A stretch of 64,000 nt of DNA, from the NCBI GenBank assembly GCA_963755825.1, contig CAVWLA010000001.1, positions 2,418,001-2,482,000 of the forward strand. Reading direction: 5' to 3'. The stretch is from DATBQN01 sp963755825. GTDB taxonomy: Bacteria > Acidobacteriota > Thermoanaerobaculia > Multivoradales > UBA5704. Below are positions 1-10,431 of this stretch, piece after piece. Positions within the stretch are counted from its first letter, which is position 1; each line of letters begins with the position of its first letter. The notes under the pieces are model-generated. The model was not told where the DNA came from, made no database searches, and saw only the letters and a list, made by a program, of their open reading frames with translations. The translations under genes and the position numbers were made by a program.

Positions 1-160
1 TGACAAATATGCTGTCACGGCATCGAAACGCCGTCAACCGTCGCGCCAGCGGGAACGCGCGCGGCGGGAGGCCATCCCGAGCCCTGGCGGGCTTGCGGTC
101 GAGGGTGGAGAGCCTGGGGAGAGAAGTGAAGAGCCCGCGGCCAGCCGGCTCGTCAGATTG

Positions 161-1096
161 TCAGCCGATGCCGTCGGTGCCGGCGCCGCAGATGAGGGGC
201 GCCGCGGTGTCGCCGGGGGCGAGCTGGACCTTGCCGGTGCGCAGCGCCGCCACCGCCGCGGCGCCGGAGAGCTCGGCGGCGATGCCGAGCTCGAACCAGA
301 GCCAGCGCGCCGCCTCGCGCATCTCCTCGTCGGAGACGAGGACGATCTCGTCGACCCGCTCGCGGATGATCTCGAAGTTGATCGCGGCGGTGGTCTTGGT
401 GGCGAGGGTGTTGGCGGCGGTGTTGACCTCCGGCAGCTCGATGATCCGCCCGGCGCGGATGCTCTCGTAGAGGGTCGGCGCGCCGGTCGGCTCGACGCCG
501 ATCACCCGGATCTTCGGATCGAGCCCCTTCGCCGCCGTCGCCACGCCGGCGATGAGGCCGCCGCCGCCGATGGCGGCGAGGACGACGTTGACCTCCGGCG
601 CCTGCTCGAAGATCTCCAGCGCCAGCGTCCCCTGGCCGGCGATCACCGCCGCGTCGGCGAAGGGATGGATGTAGGCGAGCCCGCGCTCGCGGGCGAAGTC
701 CTGGGCGGCGCGGTCGGCCTCGTCCCAGACGCTCCCCTCGCGCACCACCGTGGCGCCCCAGGCGCGGGTCTTCTCGGCCTTGGCCTCCGGGGCGCTGGTG
801 GGGAGAAAGATGGTCGCCGGCACCTTTGCCATCCAGCCGGCATAGGCGACGCCCAAGCCGTGGCTGCCGCCGGAGGCGGTCGCCAGGCCGCGCAGGTCCG
901 GGCCGGAGAGCGAGAGGAGCTTGTTGGTGGCGCCGCGCGCCTTGAAGGAGCCGGTGACCTGCAGCGACTCGAGCTTGAAGACCGCCTGGCCGGCGCGGCC
1001 GGGCGCCAGCAGGGGGCCGGGGCGGACGAGCGGCGTCTCGCGGACGTGCTCGCGGATCCGCTCGCGGGCGGCGCGGATGTCCTCCAGGCCGAGCAG
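161..1096 (-). CDS. PLP-dependent threonine/serine dehydratase-like enzyme, apparent CTG start
   Basis: Fold-type II PLP enzyme of the threonine ammonia-lyase/serine dehydratase group, expected to deaminate Thr or Ser to a 2-oxo acid in the cytoplasm. Visible motifs are SFKARGA (the PLP-binding Lys, about residue 52), a SGGSHG substrate loop, and the phosphate-binding Gly loop IGGGGLIAG. The C-terminal GAGTDGIG lies near the stop. No regulatory ACT domain is present, so this is the short form of about 311 residues. The frame opens directly after the sdhB TAG in the same frame, and no ATG, GTG or TTG lies before the conserved N-terminus (LEDIRAARERI). The best start is CTG at 1096, six bases after GGGGAG. 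A TTG near 856 would remove the catalytic Lys. It is probably co-transcribed with sdhCAB. Family confidence is high; substrate is inferred. Confidence 0.85.
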   Translation of the reverse strand: MLGLEDIRAARERIREHVRETPLVRPGPLLAPGRAGQAVFKLESLQVTGSFKARGATNKLLSLSGPDLRGLATASGGSHGLGVAYAGWMAKVPATIFLPTSAPEAKAEKTRAWGATVVREGSVWDEADRAAQDFARERGLAYIHPFADAAVIAGQGTLALEIFEQAPEVNVVLAAIGGGGLIAGVATAAKGLDPKIRVIGVEPTGAPTLYESIRAGRIIELPEVNTAANTLATKTTAAINFEIIRERVDEIVLVSDEEMREAARWLWFELGIAAELSGAAAVAALRTGKVQLAPGDTAAPLICGAGTDGIG

Positions 1097-1099
1097 GAG

Positions 1100-1872
1100 C
1101 TACTCCCCGCCGGCGGCGGACGCCTTCCCGACGCCCGTCATCTTGGCCTTCAGGTAGTCGCGGTTCATCCGCGCGATGAAGTCGATCGAGATCTCCTTCG
1201 GGCAGACCGCCTCGCACTCGGCGTAGTTGGAGCAGGCGCCGAAGCCCTGCGCCTCCATCGCCTCGACCATGGCGACGGCGCGCGGGGCGCGCTCGGGCTG
1301 GCCCTGCGGCAGGAGGCCCAAGTGGGAGATCTTGGCCGAGGTGAAGAGCTGCGCGGCGCCGTTCGGGCACTGCGCGACGCAGGCGCCGCAGCCGATGCAG
1401 GCGGCGGCGTCGAAGGCGCGGTCGGAGAGCGGCTTGGGCACCGGGATGATGTTGGCGTCGATGGCGCTGCCGGTGGGAGCGGTGATGAAACCGCCCGCCT
1501 GCACGACGCGATCGAAGGCGCTGCGGTCGACCATCAGGTCGCGCAGCACCGGGAACGCCTTCGCCCGCCAGGGCTCCAGGCGCAGCGTGTCGCCGCTCTT
1601 GAAATGGCGCATGTGGAGCTGGCAGACGGTGGTGCCCGGCTGCGGCCCGTGCGCGATGCCGTTGATGAGGAAGCCGCAGGAGCCGCAGATGCCCTCGCGG
1701 CAGTCGTGGTCGAAGGCGATCGGCTCCTCGCCGCGCGCGCCGAGCTGCTCGTTCAAGACGTCGAGCATCTCGAGGAAGGAGCTGTGCTCGTTGACGTCCT
1801 TCACCTGGTACTCGACCAGGCGGCCCGGCTCGCCCGGGCCCGCCTGCCGCCAGACGCTTAAGGAGAGGTCCA

Positions 1873-1873
<1 letters not shown>
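1100..1873 (-). CDS. sdhB: succinate dehydrogenase iron-sulfur subunit
   Basis: Electron-transfer subunit of complex II, carrying electrons from the SdhA flavin to the quinone site. The protein is 257 residues. The N-terminal plant-type ferredoxin domain has the [2Fe-2S] ligands CREGICGSC plus a later Cys (TTVC). The C-terminal helical domain has CIGCGACVAQCPNG and CSNYAECEAVCPKE for the [4Fe-4S] and [3Fe-4S] clusters. The ATG shares one base with the sdhA TGA, so translation is coupled. The gene ends in TAG, and the next gene continues in the same frame after that codon. The usual C-terminal length for the family is reached, so the TAG is read as a genuine stop. Confidence 0.96.
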
Positions 1874-3849
<1,976 letters not shown>

Positions 3850-3859
3850 GGGCGGCTCC

Positions 3860-4537
3860 CTACTTGATCAGGCCGGAGAGGACGGCGAGCGGAAAGGAGA
3901 TGTTGCCCAGCGTGATGATCCAGGCGAAGGCGGTGGCGAAGCCCCGGCGCCAGGCGTTGAAGCGCGGGTGGTTCCAGCCCAGCGACTGGAAGAGGCTCCA
4001 CAGGCCATGGTAGAGGTGGAAGCCGAGCGCCACCTGGGCCACGACGTAGAACGCGGCGACCCACCAGACGCTGAAGCTGGCGACGACGTTGTGGAAGACG
4101 TCGCCCTCCCGGTAGCTCGGATTGAGGGTGCCGAAGGTGAGATCGAGGAGGTGATAGATGACGAAGAGCAGGATGATGACGCCGCCCCACCGCATGGTGC
4201 GCGAGGCGTAGCTCGCCTGCACGACGGCGCGCCGGCGGTAGGCGACCGGGCGCGCCCGCTGGCTCATCCGCGTCACCTGCCAGGCGGCCCACATGTGGAG
4301 GACGACGGCGACGAGGAGGATGCTCCGCGCCAGCCACAGCAGGCCGCTCGGCGGGATCGCCGGCGAGCCCACCGAGCGCAGGAAGGCGGCGTAGCTGTTG
4401 AGCACCTGCGGCCCCTCGTACAGCTTGAGGTTGCCGATCATGTGCACGAGCACGAAGCCGAAGAGGACGATGCCGCTGACAGCCATCACCGCCTTCTTGC
4501 CGACCGCGGAACTGTAGACCTCGCCGAACCAGGACAT
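3860..4537 (-). CDS. sdhC: succinate dehydrogenase cytochrome b subunit
   Basis: Membrane anchor and quinone site of complex II, 225 residues. Five hydrophobic segments are visible, and His residues suited to two hemes occur in LVHMIGNL, VVLHMWAA, VIYHLLDL and GFHLYHGLW. This is the single-anchor diheme (b558-like) type, commonly linked to menaquinone, which fits the futalosine-pathway gene mqnD in this window. The start is the ATG at 4537, preceded by a GAGAGGGG ribosome-binding site. An upstream in-frame ATG would add 14 residues with no family match. First gene of the sdhCAB operon; regulation is probably through the palindrome upstream. Confidence 0.94.
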   Translation of the reverse strand: MSWFGEVYSSAVGKKAVMAVSGIVLFGFVLVHMIGNLKLYEGPQVLNSYAAFLRSVGSPAIPPSGLLWLARSILLVAVVLHMWAAWQVTRMSQRARPVAYRRRAVVQASYASRTMRWGGVIILLFVIYHLLDLTFGTLNPSYREGDVFHNVVASFSVWWVAAFYVVAQVALGFHLYHGLWSLFQSLGWNHPRFNAWRRGFATAFAWIITLGNISFPLAVLSGLIK

Positions 4538-4581
4538 GGGAACCCCTCTCGCGTCGGCCGTGACGCCCCTCGTGCGCATCT

Positions 4582-4624
4582 ATCCTACGCCAATCGCGGA
4601 CAGGTTGTGACGCTCTTCACAACC
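4582..4624 (-). promoter_or_regulatory. CRP/FNR-family binding site and candidate promoter of sdhCAB
   Basis: Positions 4603-4624 form a perfect inverted repeat, GGTTGTGA-N6-TCACAACC, containing the TGTGA-N6-TCACA core typical of CRP/FNR-family regulators. Reading toward sdhC, a TAGGAT hexamer (4587-4582) lies 15 bases after the palindrome. If it is the -10 element, the palindrome centre falls near -38 to -42 and covers the -35 region, the geometry of a class II activated promoter. No good -35 hexamer is seen, consistent with activator dependence. The symmetry is seen directly; the regulator family and the promoter are inferred. Confidence 0.6.
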
Positions 4625-4746
4625 CGGAGGAGAGGCTCCCGCGACGCTTCCGATACGGCTCCGGCGAGCCCTCGCGACGCTGCTGTCGGAGCTGCTGGCG
4701 GGCTGTAGCGATCGGTTGACGATCGAGCCGGACGGTCAGCGGAAGG

Positions 4747-6081
4747 TCAGCGCCGGCGCCGCCGGCGGCGGGGGCGCGGACGGGCCTCGCCGGCGGCTGC
4801 GGCGGGCGCGGCAGTCACCGCCGCCGCGCCGGCGGGCGCCGGAGCCTGCTTCACGGCGGTCGGCCGCTTGCGCGCCGCGGCCTGCCACTCGGCGAGCGCC
4901 TCGTCGCCCTCGTCGGTGGCGCGGGTCAGCACCTCGAAGAGGAAGAGGGCGTCGTCGAAGAACGGCCGCCGGGCGAAGCGCACGCGCTCGGCCGGCTTCC
5001 AGCCCGGCTCGCAGAGGCGCTGGAAGCCGATGAGGGCGTGGAGGATCTGCTGCGACTTGAGGTTGCTGACGGTGAAGCGGGCGAGGAACGGCGCGATCTC
5101 CTCCTCGATCAGCACGCCCAGCGCGTCGCGGCTCATCGGCCGCTGGTTGATCGCCTCGACGTCGTAGCGGCGCAGCACCACCTTGGGGAGGAGGAGGGCG
5201 GCGAGGAGCGCGGTGTCCGAGAGCTCGCGCTCCTCGCTCACCATGCGGTCGATCACCGGCAGGATCTGGCCGAAGTTGCCGAGGCCGCGCTCGCCGGCGG
5301 CGAGCATGGCGTAGGCCTCCGGCAGCAGCACCTCGAGCAGGCCGAGCTCGAGCATCCACTGCATCGCGGCGCCGGCGTGGCCGCAGCGCAGGAGCTGGGC
5401 GATCTCCTCCGTCACCCGCGCCGGCGACGCCTTGTCGAGATCCTTGCGATGGCGGTGGATGGCTTCCTGGGTGCGGCTCTCGATGCCGAAGCCGAGGCGG
5501 CCGGCGAACTCGCAGGCGCGCAGCATGCGCACCGGGTCCTCGCGGAAGCGCAGGTCGGGATCGCCGATCGCCCGCACCAGCCGGCGGCCGAGGTCCTCGA
5601 TGCCGCCGACGTAGTCGAGCACCGAGAAGTCGCCGATGTCGTAGAAGAGGGCGTTGATCGTGAAGTCGCGGCGGAAGGCGTCCTGGCGCGGCGTGCCGTA
5701 GGTGTTGTCGCTGGTGATCAGCAGGTCGCCCGGCTCGGTCGCCTGCTCGCGCGGCTCGGGATCGCGGCGGAAGGTCGACACCTCGACGGTGCCGCCCTCG
5801 TGAAAGTAGACGTGGACGAGGCGGAAGCGCCGGCCGATGACGCGCGAGTTGGAGAACAGCCGACGGATCTCGTTCGGCCGCGCGTTGGTGCCGACGTCGA
5901 AGTCCTTCGGCTCGCGGCCGAGCATGAGATCGCGCACGCTGCCGCCGACCATGTAGGCCTTGTAGCCGGCGTTGTGCAGCCGGTAGAGGACCTTGAGGGC
6001 GTTGCGGTCGATCTGCGAGCGGGAGACGGGGTGATCGGCGCGCGGAACGATCCGCGGGGCTTGCTCGTCGGTCTCGGTCAC
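4747..6081 (-). CDS. pcnB: poly(A) polymerase / tRNA nucleotidyltransferase (class II)
   Basis: Template-independent nucleotidyltransferase that adds A residues (or CCA) to RNA 3' ends. It is 444 residues from a GTG start. The N-terminal head has VGGSVRDLMLGREPKDFD with the catalytic DxD. It is followed by the RNA/nucleotide-binding segment GDPDLRFREDPVRMLRA and an SPARVTEEIAQLLR helix. The C-terminus ends in an Ala-rich linker and an Arg tail (RPRPRRRRRRRR). A basic tail of this kind favours PcnB-type poly(A) polymerase over a strict CCA enzyme, but sequence alone does not settle it. It lies 209 bases upstream of sdhC on the same strand. Confidence 0.82.
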   Translation of the reverse strand: MTETDEQAPRIVPRADHPVSRSQIDRNALKVLYRLHNAGYKAYMVGGSVRDLMLGREPKDFDVGTNARPNEIRRLFSNSRVIGRRFRLVHVYFHEGGTVEVSTFRRDPEPREQATEPGDLLITSDNTYGTPRQDAFRRDFTINALFYDIGDFSVLDYVGGIEDLGRRLVRAIGDPDLRFREDPVRMLRACEFAGRLGFGIESRTQEAIHRHRKDLDKASPARVTEEIAQLLRCGHAGAAMQWMLELGLLEVLLPEAYAMLAAGERGLGNFGQILPVIDRMVSEERELSDTALLAALLLPKVVLRRYDVEAINQRPMSRDALGVLIEEEIAPFLARFTVSNLKSQQILHALIGFQRLCEPGWKPAERVRFARRPFFDDALFLFEVLTRATDEGDEALAEWQAAARKRPTAVKQAPAPAGAAAVTAAPAAAAGEARPRPRRRRRRR

Positions 6082-6213
6082 GCGGCGATTATAAGCGGCG
6101 GGCCAGGGGACCGCTCGCCGGCCGCCGGCAGCCGGCCCGCGCCCACTGGGATGGCGGGTCCGGCGGAGCGCTCACGAAAGGCGGCGTCGAGGGGGATGAG
6201 GCGGGGGAAAAAG

Positions 6214-6258
6214 AACGGCCGGGGCGGGAGGGTGGCGGAGGGAACCGCCCCGGCCGTT
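6214..6258 (-). terminator. Rho-independent terminator downstream of the Gly/His-rich protein gene
   Basis: Perfect 14-base inverted repeat: AACGGCCGGGGCGG at 6214-6227 and its complement at 6245-6258, separated by 17 bases. On the minus strand the stem is followed by CTTTTTCCCCC. It lies about 40 bases beyond the stop of the gene ending at 6298, the expected place for its transcription end. The rest of the interval 6082-6297 shows nothing else. Confidence 0.85.
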
Positions 6259-6297
6259 GGAGGGAGAGGAGAGAGAGCCTTTCCCAACTCCTTCGTT

Positions 6298-7098
6298 CTA
6301 GTGGTGGCCGCCGCCGTGACCGCCGCCGCCATGGTTGCCGCCGCCGTGAGGGGCGCCGCCGCCATGACTGGGGTGGCTCGGGCCGCCGAAGCCGCGCCCA
6401 CCGTCGTGACCGCCGCGGTTGCCGCCATCGAAGTGGCGGCCGCCATCGAACTGCCGCCCGCCGTCGAAGTGCCGCCCGCCGTCGAACTGCCGGCTGCCGT
6501 CGAAGCGCCCGGGGCCGCCGCGGAAGCCGCGGCCGTTGTCGAAGCGGCCCCCGTCGAAGCGGCGGCCGTCACGGAAGCGGAGGTCGCCGCGCCCGCGGAA
6601 GTGGTCGAAGCCGCCGAAGCCGCCGTAGAACCCGATCGAGGGGCCGTAGTAGGGGCCGTAGGCATAGCCGGGGTAGTAGCCACCGTCGTAGTAGTAGCCG
6701 TCATTGGCGTAGTAGCCGTCGTCGTAGCCATAGCCGCCGTCGTCGTAGCCATCGACCCGCGGCGCGTAGCGCGAGAAGACCGCGTCGGGATCGAGGTTGT
6801 AGTGGCGGAAGTAGGCGCCGACCGCCGGGCAGCTGCGGTCGTAGTAGTAGACGCCGTGGTCGACGTAGCACTCGCGGCACGGCGCGTAGCCGGGGTACGA
6901 GATCGGCTGATAGGAGCGGTAGTAGAACCCGGCGCGCGGGGCGTACAGCGGCTGGCCGAAGACCAGCGAGAGCTGCAGTGGGCCGGCGTGGAACCCGGTT
7001 CCCACCCGGAAGGCCACCCGCGCCTGGGCGGGAGCGGCGAGACCGGGGAGCACCATCGTCGACCCGGTCAGTATCAGAGCTAGCATCGTTTTGCGCAT
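6298..7098 (-). CDS. secreted Gly/Tyr/His-rich low-complexity protein
   Basis: 266 residues with a clear signal peptide (MRKTMLALILTGSTMVLPGLAAPAQA). A short folded-looking part of about 80 residues contains CRECYVDHGVYYYDRSC. A Tyr/Gly/Asp-rich stretch of YYDGGYYPG type follows, then tandem six-residue units R[QH]FDGG, and finally a Gly/His tail ending HGGGGHGGGHH. It resembles glycine-rich envelope proteins of Acidobacteria and Proteobacteria. The His tail could bind metal ions, which is inference. It has its own terminator and lies divergent from the ABC transporter. No function is assigned. Confidence 0.75.
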   Translation of the reverse strand: MRKTMLALILTGSTMVLPGLAAPAQARVAFRVGTGFHAGPLQLSLVFGQPLYAPRAGFYYRSYQPISYPGYAPCRECYVDHGVYYYDRSCPAVGAYFRHYNLDPDAVFSRYAPRVDGYDDGGYGYDDGYYANDGYYYDGGYYPGYAYGPYYGPSIGFYGGFGGFDHFRGRGDLRFRDGRRFDGGRFDNGRGFRGGPGRFDGSRQFDGGRHFDGGRQFDGGRHFDGGNRGGHDGGRGFGGPSHPSHGGGAPHGGGNHGGGGHGGGHH

Positions 7099-7143
7099 CG
7101 GGTGTTTCCTCCTGCCAGACCCCTAGTCCACGATCCGTGCCAG

Positions 7144-7172
7144 CTCGGTAAGGCGCATGTAATGTTTGTCAA
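7144..7172 (-). promoter_or_regulatory. weak candidate promoter for the Gly/His-rich protein gene
   Basis: On the minus strand a perfect TTGACA (7172-7167) is followed after 16-17 bases by TACCGA/ACCGAG, a poor -10. The same place has an inverted GTTTG...CAAAC pair (about 7164-7184), which might be an operator. The divergent interval 7099-7330 shows no other signal. Confidence 0.3.
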
Positions 7173-7330
7173 ACGTCGGCAAACAAAGGGATCTCCCTGC
7201 CGCGGAGCGCCAGGGAGCGGCTGCCGGGGCGCGGCAGTGTCCTCGTCCGGTGACGCCGGCGATCTCCCGGGGCGGCGATAGACTGCGGCCCGGTGAAGAC
7301 CCTCCTCCGGCCTGCCCCGCGAGCCCACCG

Positions 7331-8134
7331 TTGAGCGCTCCCGCCCTCGCCGTCCGCGGCGTCGAGAAGCGCTATCCGGACGGCACCGCGGCGCTCGCCG
7401 GCGTCGATCTCGAGGTCGCGGCGGGCGAGACGCTCGCCCTGGTCGGCGAGAGCGGCTCGGGGAAGACGACCCTCCTCCGCCTCTTCAACCGCATGGTCGA
7501 GCCCTCCGCCGGCACCGTCTGGGTGGCGGGCAGGCCGGCGAGCGAGCTCGATCCCATCGCGCTGCGCCGGGCGACCGGCTACGTGCCGCAGGACGGCGGC
7601 CTCCTCCCCCACTGGACGGCGGCCGCCAACGTCGAGCTGGTGCCGCGGCTCCTCGGCTGGGATCGCGAGCGGCGGCACGCGCGGGCGCGCGACATGCTGG
7701 CGCTCGCCGGCCTCGATCCCGACCGCCACGGGCCGCGCTTTCCGGCCGAGCTCTCCGGCGGCCAGCGGCAGCGGGTGGCCTTCGCCCGCGCCCTCGCCGG
7801 CGAGCCGGCCACGGTCCTCCTCGACGAGCCGTTCGGCGCCCTCGACGCCCTCACCCGCGCCGAGCTCCATCGCGAGTTCCTCGACCTCAAGCGCCGCCTG
7901 GGGAAGACCCTGGTGCTGGTGACCCACGACCTCGCCGAGGCGTTCCTCCTCGCCGACCGCATCGGCGTCATCCAGGGCGGCCGTCTGCTCCAGCTCGGCA
8001 CCCCGGCGGAGCTCCGGGCGCGGCCGGAAGCGGGCTACGTGCGCCGGCTGCTGGCGCTCGTCGTGGACCGGGCCGGCCATGTGAAGGAAGACATGAAGGA
8101 AGACGACGCGAGGGCGGACGATGCGGCGCGCTGA
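7331..8134 (+). CDS. osmoprotectant (glycine betaine/choline-type) ABC transporter ATP-binding protein
   Basis: ATPase of an OpuC/ProU-type importer energising uptake of quaternary amines. 267 residues from TTG at 7331 (LSAPALAVRGVEKRY). The open frame extends upstream, but that sequence is Pro-rich and has no family likeness. Walker A is GESGSGKTT, the Q-loop region VPQDGGL, the signature LSGGQRQRV, Walker B VLLDEPFGALD, and the switch His lies in VTHDLAEA. No CBS domain is present, so this is the short version of the family. It overlaps the next gene by 14 bases and is presumably co-transcribed with it. Confidence 0.88.
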   Translation: MSAPALAVRGVEKRYPDGTAALAGVDLEVAAGETLALVGESGSGKTTLLRLFNRMVEPSAGTVWVAGRPASELDPIALRRATGYVPQDGGLLPHWTAAANVELVPRLLGWDRERRHARARDMLALAGLDPDRHGPRFPAELSGGQRQRVAFARALAGEPATVLLDEPFGALDALTRAELHREFLDLKRRLGKTLVLVTHDLAEAFLLADRIGVIQGGRLLQLGTPAELRARPEAGYVRRLLALVVDRAGHVKEDMKEDDARADDAAR

Positions 8135-9728
8135 GCGGCGGCGGAACTGGATCGGCGCCGCGGCGGCGCTGGCGATCGCCGTCGCGATCGCGATCGGGAC
8201 AACCGCGCCGCTCGCCGCCGCCGAGCGCATCGTCGTCGGCTCGAAGAACTTCGAGGAGAGCCGCCTGCTCGCCGAGATGTTCGCCCAGCTGATCGAGAAC
8301 CGCACCCGGTTGACCGTCGAGCGGCGGCTCGGCCTCGCCGGCACGCAGGTCTGCTTCGAGGCACTCAAGGCGGGCGCCATCGACCTCTATCCGGAGTACA
8401 CCGGCACCGGCCTGGTGACCATCCTCGGCGAGCCGGCGCGGCCGGGAACAACCGCCACGGCGGCGCTCGACCGCGTGCGCAGCGAGTTCCTGCGCCGCTG
8501 GAACATCTGGTGGCTGGCGCCGCTCGGCTTCGAGAACTCCTTCGAGGTGGCGGTGCCCGAGGAGCTGGCGGCGCGCGAGCACCTGCAGACGCTCAGCGAT
8601 CTGGCGCGCCTGGCGCCGCGCCTCACCGCCGGCTTCGGCTACGAGTTCGTCGGCCGCCAGGACGGCCTGCTCGGCCTCGAAAAGACCTACGGCCTGCGCT
8701 TCGGCAAGGTGCAGCCGATGCAGCAGGCGATCCAGTACCAGGCGGCCGGCGCGCGGCGGATCGCCGCCCTCGACGTCTACACGACGGACGGCCGGCTCGT
8801 CCTCTACCACTTGCGCGTGCTGCGCGACGACCGCAACTTCTTCCCGCCCTACCAGGCGGCGCCGATCGCGCGCGGGGCGATCCTCGCCCGCCACCCTGAG
8901 CTCGGTGGCGTGCTGGCGCTCCTCGGCGGCGCGCTCGACGAGGCTCGCATGCGGGCGCTCAACCTCCGCCTGCAGGAGGGGCACGAGAGCGAGGCCGTGG
9001 TGGCGCGCGACGCCCTCGCCGCCCTCGGCCTGCTGAAGCAGAACGGCCGCGAGATCGCACCCGCCGCCGACCGCGGCGAGCACCGGCTCGGCCTCGGCGC
9101 TTATCTCTGGCGCGAGCGGCGCACCCTCCTCGCCCGCACCGCCGAGCACCTCGGCCTCGCCGCCGCGGCGCTCGCTCTCGGCATCCTCGTCGCGGTGCCG
9201 CTGGGGCTCCTCCTCGAGCGGCGGCGGCAGGCGGCGGAGCCGGTGATCCGGGCGCTCGGCCTGGTGCAGACCATCCCCTCGCTCGCCCTCCTCGCCTTCA
9301 TGCTGCCCTTCCTCGGCGTCGGCGCGGTGCCGGCGATCGTGGCGCTCTGGATCTACTCGCTCTTCCCCATCGTCCGCAACACCTACACCGGCGTCCGCGA
9401 CGCCGACCCGCGCGCCGTCGAGGCGGCCCTCGCCCTCGGCATGACGCCCCTCCAGGTGCTCCGCCAGGTCCGCCTTCCCCTCGCCGCCCCCATCCTCATG
9501 GCCGGCATCCGCACCGCCGCCGTCCTCACCGTCGGCACCGCCACCCTCGCCGCCTTCATCGGCGCCGGAGGTCTCGGCGAGCCCATCGTCACCGGCCTCC
9601 AGCTCGCAGACAACCGCATGATCCTCTCCGGAGCGATCCCCGCCGCGCTCCTCGCGCTGCTCGTCGATCTGCTGCTGGCGGTGGTCGAGAGGAAGCTGCG
9701 GCCGGCGGGGCTGGAGGCGCGGCGGTGA
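8121..9728 (+). CDS. osmoprotectant ABC transporter: substrate-binding domain fused to permease
   Basis: 535 residues. A hydrophobic leader (about 10-32) is followed by an OpuAC-type binding domain beginning RIVVGSKNFEESRLLAEM and containing AIDLYPEYTGTGL (about 35-300). Next comes a binding-protein-dependent permease domain with five to six membrane helices (about 325-525). The permease part carries the EAA-like loop ARAVEAALALGMTPLQVLRQV that contacts the ATPase. Fusion of receptor and permease is known in this family; here the receptor comes first. Substrate (glycine betaine, choline, carnitine or similar) is inferred from the family. The stop is TGA, facing the UDG gene. Confidence 0.88.
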   Translation: MRRAERRRNWIGAAAALAIAVAIAIGTTAPLAAAERIVVGSKNFEESRLLAEMFAQLIENRTRLTVERRLGLAGTQVCFEALKAGAIDLYPEYTGTGLVTILGEPARPGTTATAALDRVRSEFLRRWNIWWLAPLGFENSFEVAVPEELAAREHLQTLSDLARLAPRLTAGFGYEFVGRQDGLLGLEKTYGLRFGKVQPMQQAIQYQAAGARRIAALDVYTTDGRLVLYHLRVLRDDRNFFPPYQAAPIARGAILARHPELGGVLALLGGALDEARMRALNLRLQEGHESEAVVARDALAALGLLKQNGREIAPAADRGEHRLGLGAYLWRERRTLLARTAEHLGLAAAALALGILVAVPLGLLLERRRQAAEPVIRALGLVQTIPSLALLAFMLPFLGVGAVPAIVALWIYSLFPIVRNTYTGVRDADPRAVEAALALGMTPLQVLRQVRLPLAAPILMAGIRTAAVLTVGTATLAAFIGAGGLGEPIVTGLQLADNRMILSGAIPAALLALLVDLLLAVVERKLRPAGLEARR

Positions 9729-9751
9729 GGCGGGATAGGCGGCGGTAGGCG

Positions 9752-10399
9752 CTATCGCAGCTCTCCCGGCGGAAACGTCGCCACCCACCCGCGGCTCGCA
9801 CCGAGCGCCGCGAGAGCGCGGTCGAGGCGGTCCTGGTTCTCTTTCTTCACCAGCCAGGTGCTGCGTCCGGAGGGGTGCGGGAGGGGGATGAGGTCGAAGC
9901 GGACGCCGGCTCGCTCGACCGGGAAGACCTCGCCGACGCGGGTGTCGAGGGGCGCCGGCTGCGGGAGGAATTTGGCGATCGCGAGCTGGCCGACGGCGAT
10001 CACGGTGAGGGGGCGGAGGAGCTGGATCTCGTGTTCGAGGTAGGGGGCGCAGTTGGCGATCTCGGCCAGCGACGGCACGCGGTCGCCGCCTTGCGGCGCG
10101 CGGCCGGGAAAGCAGCGGATGACCGCCGCCACGAAGACGCGGGAGCGGAAAGTCTCCTCGGGGACCCCCAGGCGCGCGAACCAGGAGAAGAGCCGGGTGC
10201 CGGCGGTGAAGGCGAAGGGGCGCTGCTCGGTCACCTCGCGCGGGCCGGGCGCCTGGCCGACGAGAATCATCCGCGGCCGCCCCTGCCGGCTGTCCGGCGA
10301 GGCGGCGACCGGCGGCGGCTCGACCGCCGGGCACCGGCGGCAGCCGCGCACCTCGGCGAGGTGCGCGGCGAGCGCGGTCCAGGAGAATCGCTCCGCCAT
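9752..10399 (-). CDS. uracil-DNA glycosylase, iron-sulfur family
   Basis: Base-excision repair enzyme removing uracil from DNA, 215 residues from ATG 10399. Motif A is VGQAPGPRE and motif B HPSGRS. The four cluster Cys are two in GCRRCP, one in IRCFPG and one in ANCAPYL, the arrangement of the [4Fe-4S] family 4/5 enzymes. Motif A has GQAPG rather than the common GEAPG, so the exact family is uncertain. Longer upstream frames run into the neighbouring gene's 3' end and are unlikely. Last gene of the minus-strand run that begins at sucC. Confidence 0.88.
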   Translation of the reverse strand: MAERFSWTALAAHLAEVRGCRRCPAVEPPPVAASPDSRQGRPRMILVGQAPGPREVTEQRPFAFTAGTRLFSWFARLGVPEETFRSRVFVAAVIRCFPGRAPQGGDRVPSLAEIANCAPYLEHEIQLLRPLTVIAVGQLAIAKFLPQPAPLDTRVGEVFPVERAGVRFDLIPLPHPSGRSTWLVKKENQDRLDRALAALGASRGWVATFPPGELR

Positions 10400-10431
10400 T
10401 CCCTGCGCTTCCCCAGGCCGACCGCCGCCGG

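Noticed and set aside
1..17. Inverted repeat TGACA-N7-TGTCA at the window edge
   Set aside because: Its neighbours lie outside the window, so no role can be judged.
153..1370. Long Arg/Pro/Ala-rich frames opposite or out of frame with the annotated genes, throughout the window
   Set aside because: They are shadows typical of GC-rich DNA, lack domain motifs and conflict with well-supported genes.
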